Positions 1 to 8,300 of a stretch of DNA of 34,835 nt are shown in pieces; position 1 is the stretch's first letter, and every line of letters begins with the position of its first letter. Origin of the DNA: a virus. The DNA is taken from IMG/VR virus record IMGVR_UViG_3300042503_000141, positions 1 through 34,835 of that record; one strand, given 5' to 3'. Below the pieces are notes generated by a model. It was not told the DNA's origin, ran no database searches, and was given only the letters and a program-made list of their open reading frames with translations. Position numbers and translations under genes: made by a program.

Positions 1-71
1 GTTGTTGTCATGTTGTTAGATTGCAACGCGTTACTAATTGTCATTAACGATTCATGCGGTCATTAGTTCCC

Positions 72-95
72 GTTAGTTGTTGTTAGTTGTTGTTA
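72..95. repeat. Tandem GTTAGTTGTT direct repeat
   Basis: Two perfect head-to-tail copies of the 10-mer GTTAGTTGTT (72-81 and 82-91) are followed by a partial copy, GTTA. GTTG-rich words also fill positions 1-19. The 10-base period, about one helical turn, is the same as that of the nearby CACAATGT pair, which would suit protein-binding iterons. That role is inference. Confidence 0.7.
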
Positions 96-117
96 TGTCG
101 CAACTATCAACACGTCG

Positions 118-135
118 CACAATGTCTCACAATGT
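118..135. repeat. CACAATGT direct repeat, 10-base period
   Basis: CACAATGT occurs at 118-125 and again at 128-135, separated by two bases, so the copies sit on the same helical face. A related ACAATGT word occurs at the far right end of the window near 34800. Possible protein-binding sites; unproven. Confidence 0.5.
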
Positions 136-213
136 ATTGAGCAGACAGTCATACATAAACATTTGTTTATTATTTATTTAATGCAACCAATCACCTACCC
201 CTACCCCACCCCC

Positions 214-251
214 GTTGCGAAAACGCAACACAATCGTTGCCGATAGGCAAC
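214..251. repeat. Twin GTTGC/GCAAC hairpins
   Basis: Two perfect 6-bp hairpins lie side by side: GTTGCG-AAAA-CGCAAC (214-229) and GTTGCC-GATA-GGCAAC (236-251). Both have 4-base loops. No T-tract follows at terminator spacing, so they look more like a protein-recognition or origin/packaging element than terminators. The same GTTGC/GCAAC half-sites recur singly elsewhere in the first 200 bases. Confidence 0.65.
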
Positions 252-454
252 ATAATTTTATTCTTTGACTACCCACTCTTAAAGACAGGGGCCAAGGTAT
301 ATATAATTACTCTGGTTTAGATTTTCTTGAGTTGTTTGGGTTTTCTGCCCCTGCCCCTGGTCTCTGTAAAAATATTTTATATTTTTTTCGTAACTATGCG
401 TTACGGGTAGTTCTCTAATGGGGTTAGTATATGTGTATAGTTATTTAGTATAAC

Positions 455-477
455 GGACCGCTTTGCGCGGTCCTTTT
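455..477 (+). terminator. Rho-independent terminator before terminase
   Basis: GGACCGC (455-461) pairs perfectly with GCGGTCC (467-473) around a 5-base loop and is followed directly by TTTT (474-477). It lies about 30 bases before the terminase start, so it would stop transcription entering from the left (for example read-through on a circular or concatemeric genome) or act as an attenuator on the late operon. Confidence 0.75.
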
Positions 478-503
478 GTATTATGTTTTGTTTGTTGTTT
501 TGA

Positions 504-2390
504 TTGGATGTTGACATGGGTGCAAAAGGTGGGGACCTACACCATACACGGGTTAAATTAGCCCAGGACCAAGCCTCTGTCTTGAAACTAGTCTCCGAGG
601 GAATCCCTGTGGAGGCCGCGCTCAATAACGTAGGCCGCAAGAAGGAAGTCCTTCGCTCATGGCTCAAGGACCCAAAGTTTTCTCAGAAACTAGATGAGGC
701 GTCCTCGCTTGGCGCTCAGACGGTAACCTCGTCTCTGCATGTAGCCTCCGACAAAAAGATTGACTTCGCGACCTTCTCTAAGGAATTCCTCAACATTGAG
801 GTCTTCCCGCACCACCAGTCTTGGATTGACGTTCTAGAAGGAAAAGAGCCTTCCTGGCTCCATGACTCAATGACGTACATGACCGGCAACCCAAATCGCC
901 TGTTAGTAAACGTACCCCCCGAGCATGCCAAGTCCACCGTTCTCACGGTTAACTATGCCACCTACCGCATAGCCATGGACCCAAATATCCGCATCGTGTT
1001 CGTTTCTCAGACTCAGACGCGCGCCAAGGAATTCTTGTACTCAGTCAAGCAAAGATTAACTGAGGAAGCCTGGCTTAAGATGCAGCAGGTGTATGGACCA
1101 GCAGGCGGCTATAAAGCCACCGCGGACCAATGGACACAGGATAGAATCTATCTAGAACGCTCATCTGGTGAAAAGGACCCAACCGTACAGGCATTGGGTA
1201 TCGGCCAGCAGATTTACGGTACTCGCGCCGACCTCATCATCCTTGATGACGTTGTTGGTACTACTAACGCCCATGAATGGGAAAAGCAACTTAACTGGTT
1301 GCAGAAGATGGTTATTACCCGTCTGGGTAAGAATGGTAAACTAATTGTCGCCGGAACACGCGTCTCCTCTATTGACCTGTACAAGGAACTCCGCAACGAG
1401 GACCATTGGGCACAAGGCGAATCCCCGTTTACTTATCTCGCAATGCCAGCGGTACTGGAGTTTGCGGATGACCCTAAGAACTGGGTCACCCTCTGGCCTA
1501 AGTCGGACCGTCCCTGGGATGGTGACGAAGATGTTGAGCCTGACGAGAATGGGCATTACCCCAAATGGGATGGACCCGAACTTTATCGCCGACGTGGCGA
1601 AGTGTCCTCCTCAACTTGGGCTCTGGTATATCAACAGCAAGACGTTGAAGAAGACGCAGTATTCCCACCCATGGTGGTCAACGGTTGCATCAACCGAATG
1701 CGGAAACCTGGGCCACTTAATCGAAATGCCCCTGGCCACCCGGCCGGTGGTAACTGGGTAACCATTATGGGTCTTGACCCAGCCATGTCCGGTAAGACCG
1801 CAGCAGTTGTTTATGCTGTGGAGCGAGAGACTGGCCACCGTATGGTACTTGACTGCTACAACATGTCAGACCCTACACCCCGAAAAATTCGTTCCTTAAT
1901 CGAAGACTTCGTAGAGCGATACCGCCCTATGGAGTTACGCATTGAAATCAATGCCTTCCAGAAAGCGTTCTCACTTGACGAAGACCTACGACACTGGCTT
2001 GCCAACCGAGGTACCAGACTTGCTGAACAGTTTACAGGAAAGAATAAATGGGACGTTGGTTTCGGCGTGGCAGCCATGTCTAACCTTATGGGTACAATCC
2101 GAGATGGAAAGTTCCAGAACGACAACCTGCTTGAACTCCCAGACAATACCAACGAGCACACTAAGGCACTTATTAACCAACTAATAACGTGGTCAGCAGA
2201 CACCAAGGGTGCTACTGACTTAGTTATGGCGCTATGGTTCTGTGAGATTAAAGCGCAAGAAGTTGTTCGCTCTAACAACAATATGAGTTATTTCGGACAA
2301 AACCGTTTCATAACACGTGGGCAAGAAGCCCGACGTGGAGTGGTAAATCTTGACGACGCTTACGCGGAACAACACGTCATTTACATGTAA
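504..2390 (+). CDS. terL: Terminase large subunit with N-terminal HTH
   Basis: This is the DNA-packaging motor: an ATPase that translocates DNA into the prohead through the portal, plus a nuclease that cuts concatemers. The ATPase half shows a Walker A-like PPEHAKST (138-145), Walker B DLIILDD (243-249) and a coupling-type AGTR (283-286). The nuclease half has an RNase H-like acidic set: GLDP (D425), EIN (E481) and a late D572 in KGATDLVMA. Residues about 23-66 look like the helix-turn-helix domain of small terminase subunits (G-x-x-x-EAA then R-x-W-L-x-D-x-x-F), and no separate TerS gene is seen. The start given is TTG; an in-frame ATG at 516 is equally possible, since neither has a clear Shine-Dalgarno site. 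Portal follows immediately. Confidence 0.93.
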   Translation: MDVDMGAKGGDLHHTRVKLAQDQASVLKLVSEGIPVEAALNNVGRKKEVLRSWLKDPKFSQKLDEASSLGAQTVTSSLHVASDKKIDFATFSKEFLNIEVFPHHQSWIDVLEGKEPSWLHDSMTYMTGNPNRLLVNVPPEHAKSTVLTVNYATYRIAMDPNIRIVFVSQTQTRAKEFLYSVKQRLTEEAWLKMQQVYGPAGGYKATADQWTQDRIYLERSSGEKDPTVQALGIGQQIYGTRADLIILDDVVGTTNAHEWEKQLNWLQKMVITRLGKNGKLIVAGTRVSSIDLYKELRNEDHWAQGESPFTYLAMPAVLEFADDPKNWVTLWPKSDRPWDGDEDVEPDENGHYPKWDGPELYRRRGEVSSSTWALVYQQQDVEEDAVFPPMVVNGCINRMRKPGPLNRNAPGHPAGGNWVTIMGLDPAMSGKTAAVVYAVERETGHRMVLDCYNMSDPTPRKIRSLIEDFVERYRPMELRIEINAFQKAFSLDEDLRHWLANRGTRLAEQFTGKNKWDVGFGVAAMSNLMGTIRDGKFQNDNLLELPDNTNEHTKALINQLITWSADTKGATDLVMALWFCEIKAQEVVRSNNNMSYFGQNRFITRGQEARRGVVNLDDAYAEQHVIYM

Positions 2391-2400
2391 AAGGATATTT

Positions 2401-4170
2401 ATGCTATCAGTAATGCAAGTTTCGGATAAGGTAGAAGCGCTTAAGCAGCGCTATGCTATTCGTGACCAACGCATGGCAGATGTCCTTGACGTACGCCGTG
2501 GTAATCTTTCTAACATTGCACCAGACATGTTCCCAGATGGTGCTTCCCAATCCATGATTGCTAACTTCATTGACGTCGCTGCTCGCGATATCTCAGAAGT
2601 TCTAGCCCCACTTCCTTCCTTTAACTGTGCAACAGTAAAGTCAGATAACGAACGTGCTAAGGCACGTGCTGACAAGAAGAGCATTATTGCTAATCACTAT
2701 GTACAGTCCTCTAAACTTCAAAGCCAAATGTACTATGGTGCTGATTGGTATCTAACCTATGGTTTCTTGCCGATTACTGTAGAACCTGACTTTGAAACCT
2801 TTATGCCACGTATTCGTGTGGAAAACCCACTAGGTGCTTACCCAGAGTTTGACCGCCACGGACGAATCGTGTCATTTACTAAGCGATACTTAAAGAGTGT
2901 TCGTGAACTCATTGTTGAGTTCCCTGAATACGAATCGCAAATACTCGGTCGTCGTGGCCGCGAGAACACGGATATGAACCAGCAGTTGGAATTAATCCGT
3001 TACGAAGACCGCGACCAAATCTTGCTTTTCCTTCCAGAGAAGGATAACCTTGCCCTAAAGAAAGCGGCTAATCCGCTAGGCAAGGTAACAACTCTAGTAG
3101 CACGTCGTCCAGGCATTGACCCTGACGACCCACGTGGACAGTTTGATGATGTTATTTACCCGCAACTTGCTCGCGCACGATTTGCATGGCTCGCCATGGA
3201 TGCTGCGGAGAAGTCAGTTAATGCTCCGTTTGCTGTTCCTCAGGACGTTCAGGAATTTGCCTTTGGACCAGACGCAATCTTACGTTCGTCCAACCCACAA
3301 GGTATCCGACGAGTAGGCTTAGAACTACCGTCCGGCGCTTTCCAAGAACAGTCTGTTCTGGAAGCCGAAATGCGCATGGGTGCGCGATACCCTGAAGGCC
3401 GTTCCGGCCAGATTGATGCAAGCATCATTACTGGTTCAGGCGTACAGGCACTTCTCGGTGGGTTCGATACGCAAGTTAAGGCCGGTCAGCAGATTCTTCA
3501 GGAACTGTTTGAAGATGTAATAGGCCTATGCTTCGAAATGGACGAACGCCTTTTTGCTGGAGTCAAGAAAATCACTGGCTCCCAGACTGGAACACCATAC
3601 GAAATCGAATACGATACATCAAAAGATATTCGTGGCGATTACACGGTTCAGGCACGTTACGGCCTAATGGCTGGACTTGACCCTAACCGGGCACTAATCT
3701 TTGCACTACAAGCACTACAGGCTAACTTGGCTTCTCGTGACTTTGTAATGCGCGAACTACCTTGGTCAATGAACGTTTCTGCAGAGCAGGAAAAGATTGA
3801 CGTAGAGCGTATGCGAGATTCACTCGCTGGTTCACTTGCTGCAACAGCACAAGCAATTCCAAGCATGGCTGCACAGGGACAAGACCCATCGGACATCATT
3901 AATAAGATGGCTATGGTTATTGAAGCCCGTCGTCGTGGCAAGGATATTGAAGATGCAGTTCTTGAATCGTTCGCACCACCAGAGCCTGCTCCACAGGAAG
4001 CAATGCCAGAACCACCTATGCCAGCAGACCAAATGCTAGCAGCAATGGGTGGAGGCGTCGCTCCAGAGCAAGCACCTCCTGGTCCAGCAACTGAAGAACA
4101 AGCAGGACCACCTCAAGCAGAGCAGCCACCGGCTGACATAGCATCAATTCTTTCAGCAATGGGCGGATAA
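2401..4170 (+). CDS. Portal protein
   Basis: This is the likely dodecameric portal ring, the vertex through which TerL packages DNA and to which the tail attaches. Evidence is its position directly after terL, its length (589 aa), a mixed alpha/beta body, and a Pro/Gln/Ala/Met-rich C-terminal tail (about residues 530-589) like those of other actinophage portals. A central DPNRALIFALQALQANL segment (about residue 436 on) fits the long helices of the portal stem and wing region. The reading frame is open further upstream, but ATG 2401 has an AAGGA ribosome site six bases before it and starts after the terL stop, so I chose it. The family assignment is from resemblance, not from a catalytic motif. 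Confidence 0.78.
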   Translation: MLSVMQVSDKVEALKQRYAIRDQRMADVLDVRRGNLSNIAPDMFPDGASQSMIANFIDVAARDISEVLAPLPSFNCATVKSDNERAKARADKKSIIANHYVQSSKLQSQMYYGADWYLTYGFLPITVEPDFETFMPRIRVENPLGAYPEFDRHGRIVSFTKRYLKSVRELIVEFPEYESQILGRRGRENTDMNQQLELIRYEDRDQILLFLPEKDNLALKKAANPLGKVTTLVARRPGIDPDDPRGQFDDVIYPQLARARFAWLAMDAAEKSVNAPFAVPQDVQEFAFGPDAILRSSNPQGIRRVGLELPSGAFQEQSVLEAEMRMGARYPEGRSGQIDASIITGSGVQALLGGFDTQVKAGQQILQELFEDVIGLCFEMDERLFAGVKKITGSQTGTPYEIEYDTSKDIRGDYTVQARYGLMAGLDPNRALIFALQALQANLASRDFVMRELPWSMNVSAEQEKIDVERMRDSLAGSLAATAQAIPSMAAQGQDPSDIINKMAMVIEARRRGKDIEDAVLESFAPPEPAPQEAMPEPPMPADQMLAAMGGGVAPEQAPPGPATEEQAGPPQAEQPPADIASILSAMGG

Positions 4171-4171
4171 C

Positions 4172-4684
4172 ATGACAACTATCGTAGGCGTACAACACCG
4201 TAAAGGTTTTACGCTTGCGGCAGACAGTCAAACCACTGAAGGTGAAAGAGCCTGGGTAAGCAAAGACATAAAGAAAATCACTGAAGTTGGTGAGTATGTT
4301 ATTGCTGGAGCAGGTGTTAGTCGCTTTTGCGACATCATAACCTACGGATGGGAACCCCCAGCGTACGACGGAACAGACCTATACAAGTTCATGGTTTCTA
4401 AGTTCGTACCAGCAATGCGCAGGGCGCATGAAGAGACTGGGTATACGCTTAAAGATGATGAAGGTGCAGTCTTCATCGTTGGATTACAGAATAAGTTATT
4501 TTATGTTTGTGAAGATTATTCAGTCCTACGTACGAATACTAATACGTACTCTATCGGTACTGGTGGAAACTGGGCAACCGGAGCGCTCCTTGCGGGAGCA
4601 ACCATTGAAAAAGCAATGAAGATTGCTATTAAACTTGACATTAACTCTGGAGGACCAATCCAGATAGTAAGACGAGGAGAGTAA
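4172..4684 (+). CDS. HslV/proteasome-beta-like Ntn hydrolase, possible prohead protease
   Basis: This is an N-terminal-nucleophile threonine peptidase. After Met removal the chain begins TTIVGV, matching the mature N-terminus of E. coli HslV (TTIVSV). Counting from that Thr1, Asp17 and Lys33 fall exactly at the HslV catalytic positions (AADSQ; DIKK). An IGTGG motif (Met-numbered 128-132), followed by an Ala-rich helix, matches the HslV GSGG element. The length of 170 aa fits a single beta-type subunit. No HslU-like ATPase is seen in the window. The place between portal and the head genes is where head-maturation proteases usually sit, so cleavage of scaffold or internal proteins is a reasonable inference. 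An accessory protease acting on host or phage proteins is the alternative. Confidence 0.85.
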   Translation: MTTIVGVQHRKGFTLAADSQTTEGERAWVSKDIKKITEVGEYVIAGAGVSRFCDIITYGWEPPAYDGTDLYKFMVSKFVPAMRRAHEETGYTLKDDEGAVFIVGLQNKLFYVCEDYSVLRTNTNTYSIGTGGNWATGALLAGATIEKAMKIAIKLDINSGGPIQIVRRGE

Positions 4685-4685
4685 C

Positions 4686-5150
4686 ATGGCTGGACGTGGA
4701 GGATACCGCGCACCATCAAACGAAAAACGTGCTGCAGTTTCAAACCCTCGTTCTGGAAATAGGACTGATGGAATGGCTGGAACTAAACAAGCAATGCGCG
4801 ACATACCATCAAATGGTGAGTATGGATACTCTGCAGAGACAGCGCGCTCAACTCAAGGAGCATCTCTTGCAGGTGCACGACCTCAAGGTCCTAGTGCGGC
4901 TCAGGTAAGAGAAGCCAGCATGGCTTCACCTATTCTACCTATTAACGCGCCAACTCAGAATCCTGGCACACCAGTAACTAATGGCTACATGACAGGTCCT
5001 GGTATGACACCAGAGCCTGAAGTGCCAGACCGCTTTGCAATGATTAAAGCATACAAAGACCAGTTAGATACTCAGGCAGCCCAAGATGGGCAATCGCCTG
5101 GATACATCGCATTTTGGAAATCAGTCCTCTCTCAAGCAAGGAATAGTTAA
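4686..5150 (+). CDS. Low-complexity hypothetical protein
   Basis: Function not recognised. The 154-aa product begins MAGRGGYRAPSN and is rich in Gly, Ala, Ser, Pro and Arg over its first 115 residues, which suggests disorder. A short probable helix (about residues 114-150, with KAYKDQLDTQAAQDG) ends the chain. There are no Cys or membrane segments. It starts one base after the Ntn hydrolase stop and overlaps the next gene by TAATG, so it belongs to the head operon. A disordered, basic-N-terminal protein here could be a head-assembly cofactor or a minor head protein; this is a guess from context. Confidence 0.75.
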   Translation: MAGRGGYRAPSNEKRAAVSNPRSGNRTDGMAGTKQAMRDIPSNGEYGYSAETARSTQGASLAGARPQGPSAAQVREASMASPILPINAPTQNPGTPVTNGYMTGPGMTPEPEVPDRFAMIKAYKDQLDTQAAQDGQSPGYIAFWKSVLSQARNS

Positions 5151-5314
5151 TGAGCCTAGTGAATCACATTGCGGCATTCACTAACGTGCTAGGAACTCAA
5201 CACCCAGACATTGTTTTTGGGTTTGCTTCAATTGACTGGCAGAGTGACGAAGACCGCAATCAATTCATTAACGAACTAGTTTCGCTTAACAATAATCAGA
5301 AGATTGGTGACTAA
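5150..5314 (+). CDS. Small hypothetical protein (54 aa)
   Basis: Not recognised. The ORF runs from an ATG that overlaps the preceding TAA (TAATG) to a TAA that overlaps the next ATG in the same way, so it is translationally coupled on both sides and fills the gap exactly. The product starts MSLVNHIAAFTNVLG, has a hydrophobic middle (IVFGFASIDW), and ends in an acidic, Asn-rich segment (about residues 31-54). It has no membrane segment long enough to span. The exact fit between two TAATG junctions is the best evidence that it is real. Confidence 0.75.
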   Translation: MSLVNHIAAFTNVLGTQHPDIVFGFASIDWQSDEDRNQFINELVSLNNNQKIGD

Positions 5315-8300
5315 TGGCTAATCCTTTTGATGCAGTGCAATCTATGGTTGACAACCCAGATAATCCTTTTGAGCAAGCCAAAGACTATGTGGGTGGTAAG
5401 GTAGAGAGTTTCTTTGGTAGTGATACCGGACAGAACTTTGCTGAAGACATTACTCCAGCACTTACAACTCTGTCTAAATTAGCAATACCTTACCGTGACT
5501 ATGTTGCCCCAGGCTTAACATCAGTTCTATTACAACTTAACAGCAACTATCGTGAGCAGAATAAAGAACTTTCGTTTGTAGAACAGATGAACGAAGGCTT
5601 TATGCTAGCCAAAGAGACCGTTGAAGGCGAAGAAGAGTGGCGTCGTAGCGTATCTCCTGGTCGCGCATTAGTGGGTCTTATTGGAGACTGGAACTTTACT
5701 GGAGAACAGGGCACCGATAAGATTGATTGGGCTGACTCTAAGCAGGTAAATGACTACTTTACCTCTGGTTCTGCACAGTTCTGGTCTGGTTTTGCTGATT
5801 TAGGATTCAATATCCTAGACCCAGTAGGTTTATTTGGTGGTAAAGCATTCAAAACCATCAAACGCAGCCAGTTTACACGTGAAGCGGGCAGTAAGTTTGG
5901 TCGTACAGACGCTTTAGTATCAGAAATTGACGAAGCAGTAACCAATGAAGCATCAGATACCGCTGCTGCACAGATTTTTAAGTTGGTTGAAAAAGACCCA
6001 GAGAATATCGCTGCCATTCAGGCCATGCCTTTGGCTGCAGGCTCTAGTAATCCATCACGTTATGCTATTATGCTTTCAGATGCGCAAAAACTTGGTGGTC
6101 GTCAGGCCATGGGTGATGTCATTAAGGCCTCTATTGGCCATAAGCCAAGCCTTGAAAAGGTTAAGACTCAGTACGAAGAAGTATATGAGTTATTGCTTGA
6201 CAACACTGGTAAGACACAACAGATTATGGACGAAGAAGCAGCAATTGGTAAGTTGCTTGACTCTAAAATCAAAATGTCACCAGATAACCGTCTAAAGAAC
6301 ATTGAGGCTAAAGACAAGGTTGCTCTTGCAAAAGAAAAAATGCTCGAGGAAAAAGAACAACTTTTACTTAAGCGTGAAGCATTTAAGCCTGTTGTAGAGC
6401 AGGACTTTGGTGTAACATCAACTTGGTCCAAGTACTCTTACATTGAACGCGTACGTACTGGTATAGCCGAACGTCAAAGTGACGGCATTTTCCTAGATGT
6501 TGACCCAATGAAAAAGTTCTCTTTGGCTCGTGAAGTTGCTAAAGCAAATAACATGAAAACCTTTGGCGTACGTGCTGCCATGTGGGTTAGCCCAAATCAG
6601 CAATTACGTGAAGTACCTTCCGGACTAGCACACCTAGGTGGGGCTGCTGGAGAGCGTTCATTTTTGGAAGCAGATTCTCGAATCTCCCAGATTGGAAAAC
6701 TTGCAGGTAAAGACAAAGTTTGGATGCAGGAAAAGTCCAACATGTATCGTCGCCTTACAAGCAAGTCCGAGCGTTTCTACTTCCTTGACAACCTTCAAGA
6801 TGAAGGCATTGAGTCCTTGCTTCAAAAGCATTACGGTTCAGAACTTGGACTTCTTAACGCCACTCAAAGAGAAGCAGCAGAAGTATTTGCCCGCGAGTTG
6901 ATTCAGTCAACTAACCGCGCCAAGTCTCGTGAGATTAAAAGTTTATTAGAGAATAAGTACACTGTTGTAGATGAAGCAAACGGTGGCTCACCGCAGGCTC
7001 ACCTTGTCATGGACAAAGCAATTAAAACTCTTGCAGAACAACGTGCTGTAGAAGCAGGTCGTCCCGTAAGAACAGAAGATTTTGATGCCGTAAAGCGTGC
7101 ACTAATGAATAACCAGTTAACTGAAACTCAAGTTCCTGGAATTCACTTTAGTGTTGACTTAAAGTTCTTTGATAGAATCATGGCCGAGAATCCACAACTT
7201 CTAAGAAACGTTATTAACGGTATTCTTGAAGATGGTCTTGACGCACAAGAAGTCCGTCGTATTATGCAGACAGCAGAACGTGCTGCCCTAGAAGGCAGAA
7301 ACGGTGCTCTTTCACTTTACTCCGATATTCTTAAGCCCGGCGTACGTACTTCATATGACGTTGCTATCGATAGTCTAGACAAGTTCTACACTTACGCATG
7401 GAAGCCATTTACTCTTCTAAGTTTTAAGTATACAACTCGTAACGTTGCTGAAGGTTACCTTCGTACTGTAGCGTCAATGATTGACTACTCAAGTTACTAT
7501 GGTTATGGCTGGGTTGATATGTGGCAGGGTCGTCGCGACCCAGGAACAATTGCTCGTGGATTAGGTAATCGCGAATACAGAAGAAGCGGTAAAAAGGCTT
7601 CTGATGAATTTAATGCTAAGTCAGAAATCCTTCGCAAAGAGCAAGGCATTATTCGTAAGCAAATAGTTCCTACTACAAGTGGAACAAAACTTGCATTTAA
7701 TGTAAAGCGCATTATGATTGATGAGGCAAATAAAGAACTCATCAAGGACGCAGATGGTTTGGCTCTTTCTACAATAATCGTTAAAGACCAGATAAGTGCT
7801 TTACGCACATATAAGAGTTCTGGAATTAAAGAAGCAGATGACGTTGTAAAGTCAATGCGTGAATTAATTAAGCCATTACTTTCTGGTGAAGGTGATTACG
7901 GCTCAGAAGCCGGAAATGAATTTATTAGATTATTTACCAGTGGTAAGTACAGCGAAGCAGCAAGTGTTGCAACTCGCTCTGACTCTTTAGAGATTGTCAA
8001 TGCGCTTACAAAGTTCCGCGATGATGCTGACAAGGCTTTTTCCGTACTAAGTACAAAAAACGCTAACGGTGCTCAGACTGTAGAATTTGCTCTTGAAAAC
8101 GCAAAGTTTGCCCTAGGTAGAATTAACGTTCACGCAGACAAGACAATTGACCTGCTAGTTAGTCGTGCAGATATGCAGGGAGAACTATCAACTCTTGGTG
8201 GAAAGATTGCACCTACTGGTAAGATTCGTAAATCTTATAGCGGTGAAGAGCAAGTTGAAATTATACCTGGAGTATTTATTGGCCGAGCCTTTTCTGGCGA

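Larger units (their letters stand above)
1..503. other. Gene-free repeat-rich region upstream of terminase
   Basis: I find no credible gene here. The stretch is AT-rich around 160-185 and 370-390. It carries many copies of GTTG/GCAAC words (around 22-27, 99-105, 183-186, 214-219, 224-229, 236-241 and 246-251), a tandem GTTAGTTGTT repeat, a CACAATGT direct repeat 10 bases apart (118-125 and 128-135), and a CAGGGGC (286-292)/GCCCCTG (353-359) inverted pair. A TATAAT box lies at 302-307, but no convincing -35 box goes with it. A 6-bp hairpin at 389-405 is not followed by a T-tract. Its place next to the terminase gene and at the divergence of the two gene blocks fits a packaging site, a replication origin or a promoter region. 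Function is inference only. Confidence 0.6.

Noticed and set aside
72-251. CRISPR array
   Set aside because: Repeats are short (8-10 bases), irregular and lack uniform spacers; no cas genes beyond a phage Cas4-like nuclease.
389-405. Terminator hairpin CGTAAC/GTTACG
   Set aside because: The T-run precedes the stem instead of following it on the + strand, and on the - strand A residues follow, so neither direction gives a terminator.
508-561. Upstream ORF starting at ATG 508
   Set aside because: It overlaps the terL start in another frame, has no ribosome site and encodes only 17 residues without features.
1345-1761. 138-aa + strand ORF inside terminase
   Set aside because: It lies wholly within terL in another frame, with no motif or ribosome site, while the terL frame carries conserved residues throughout.
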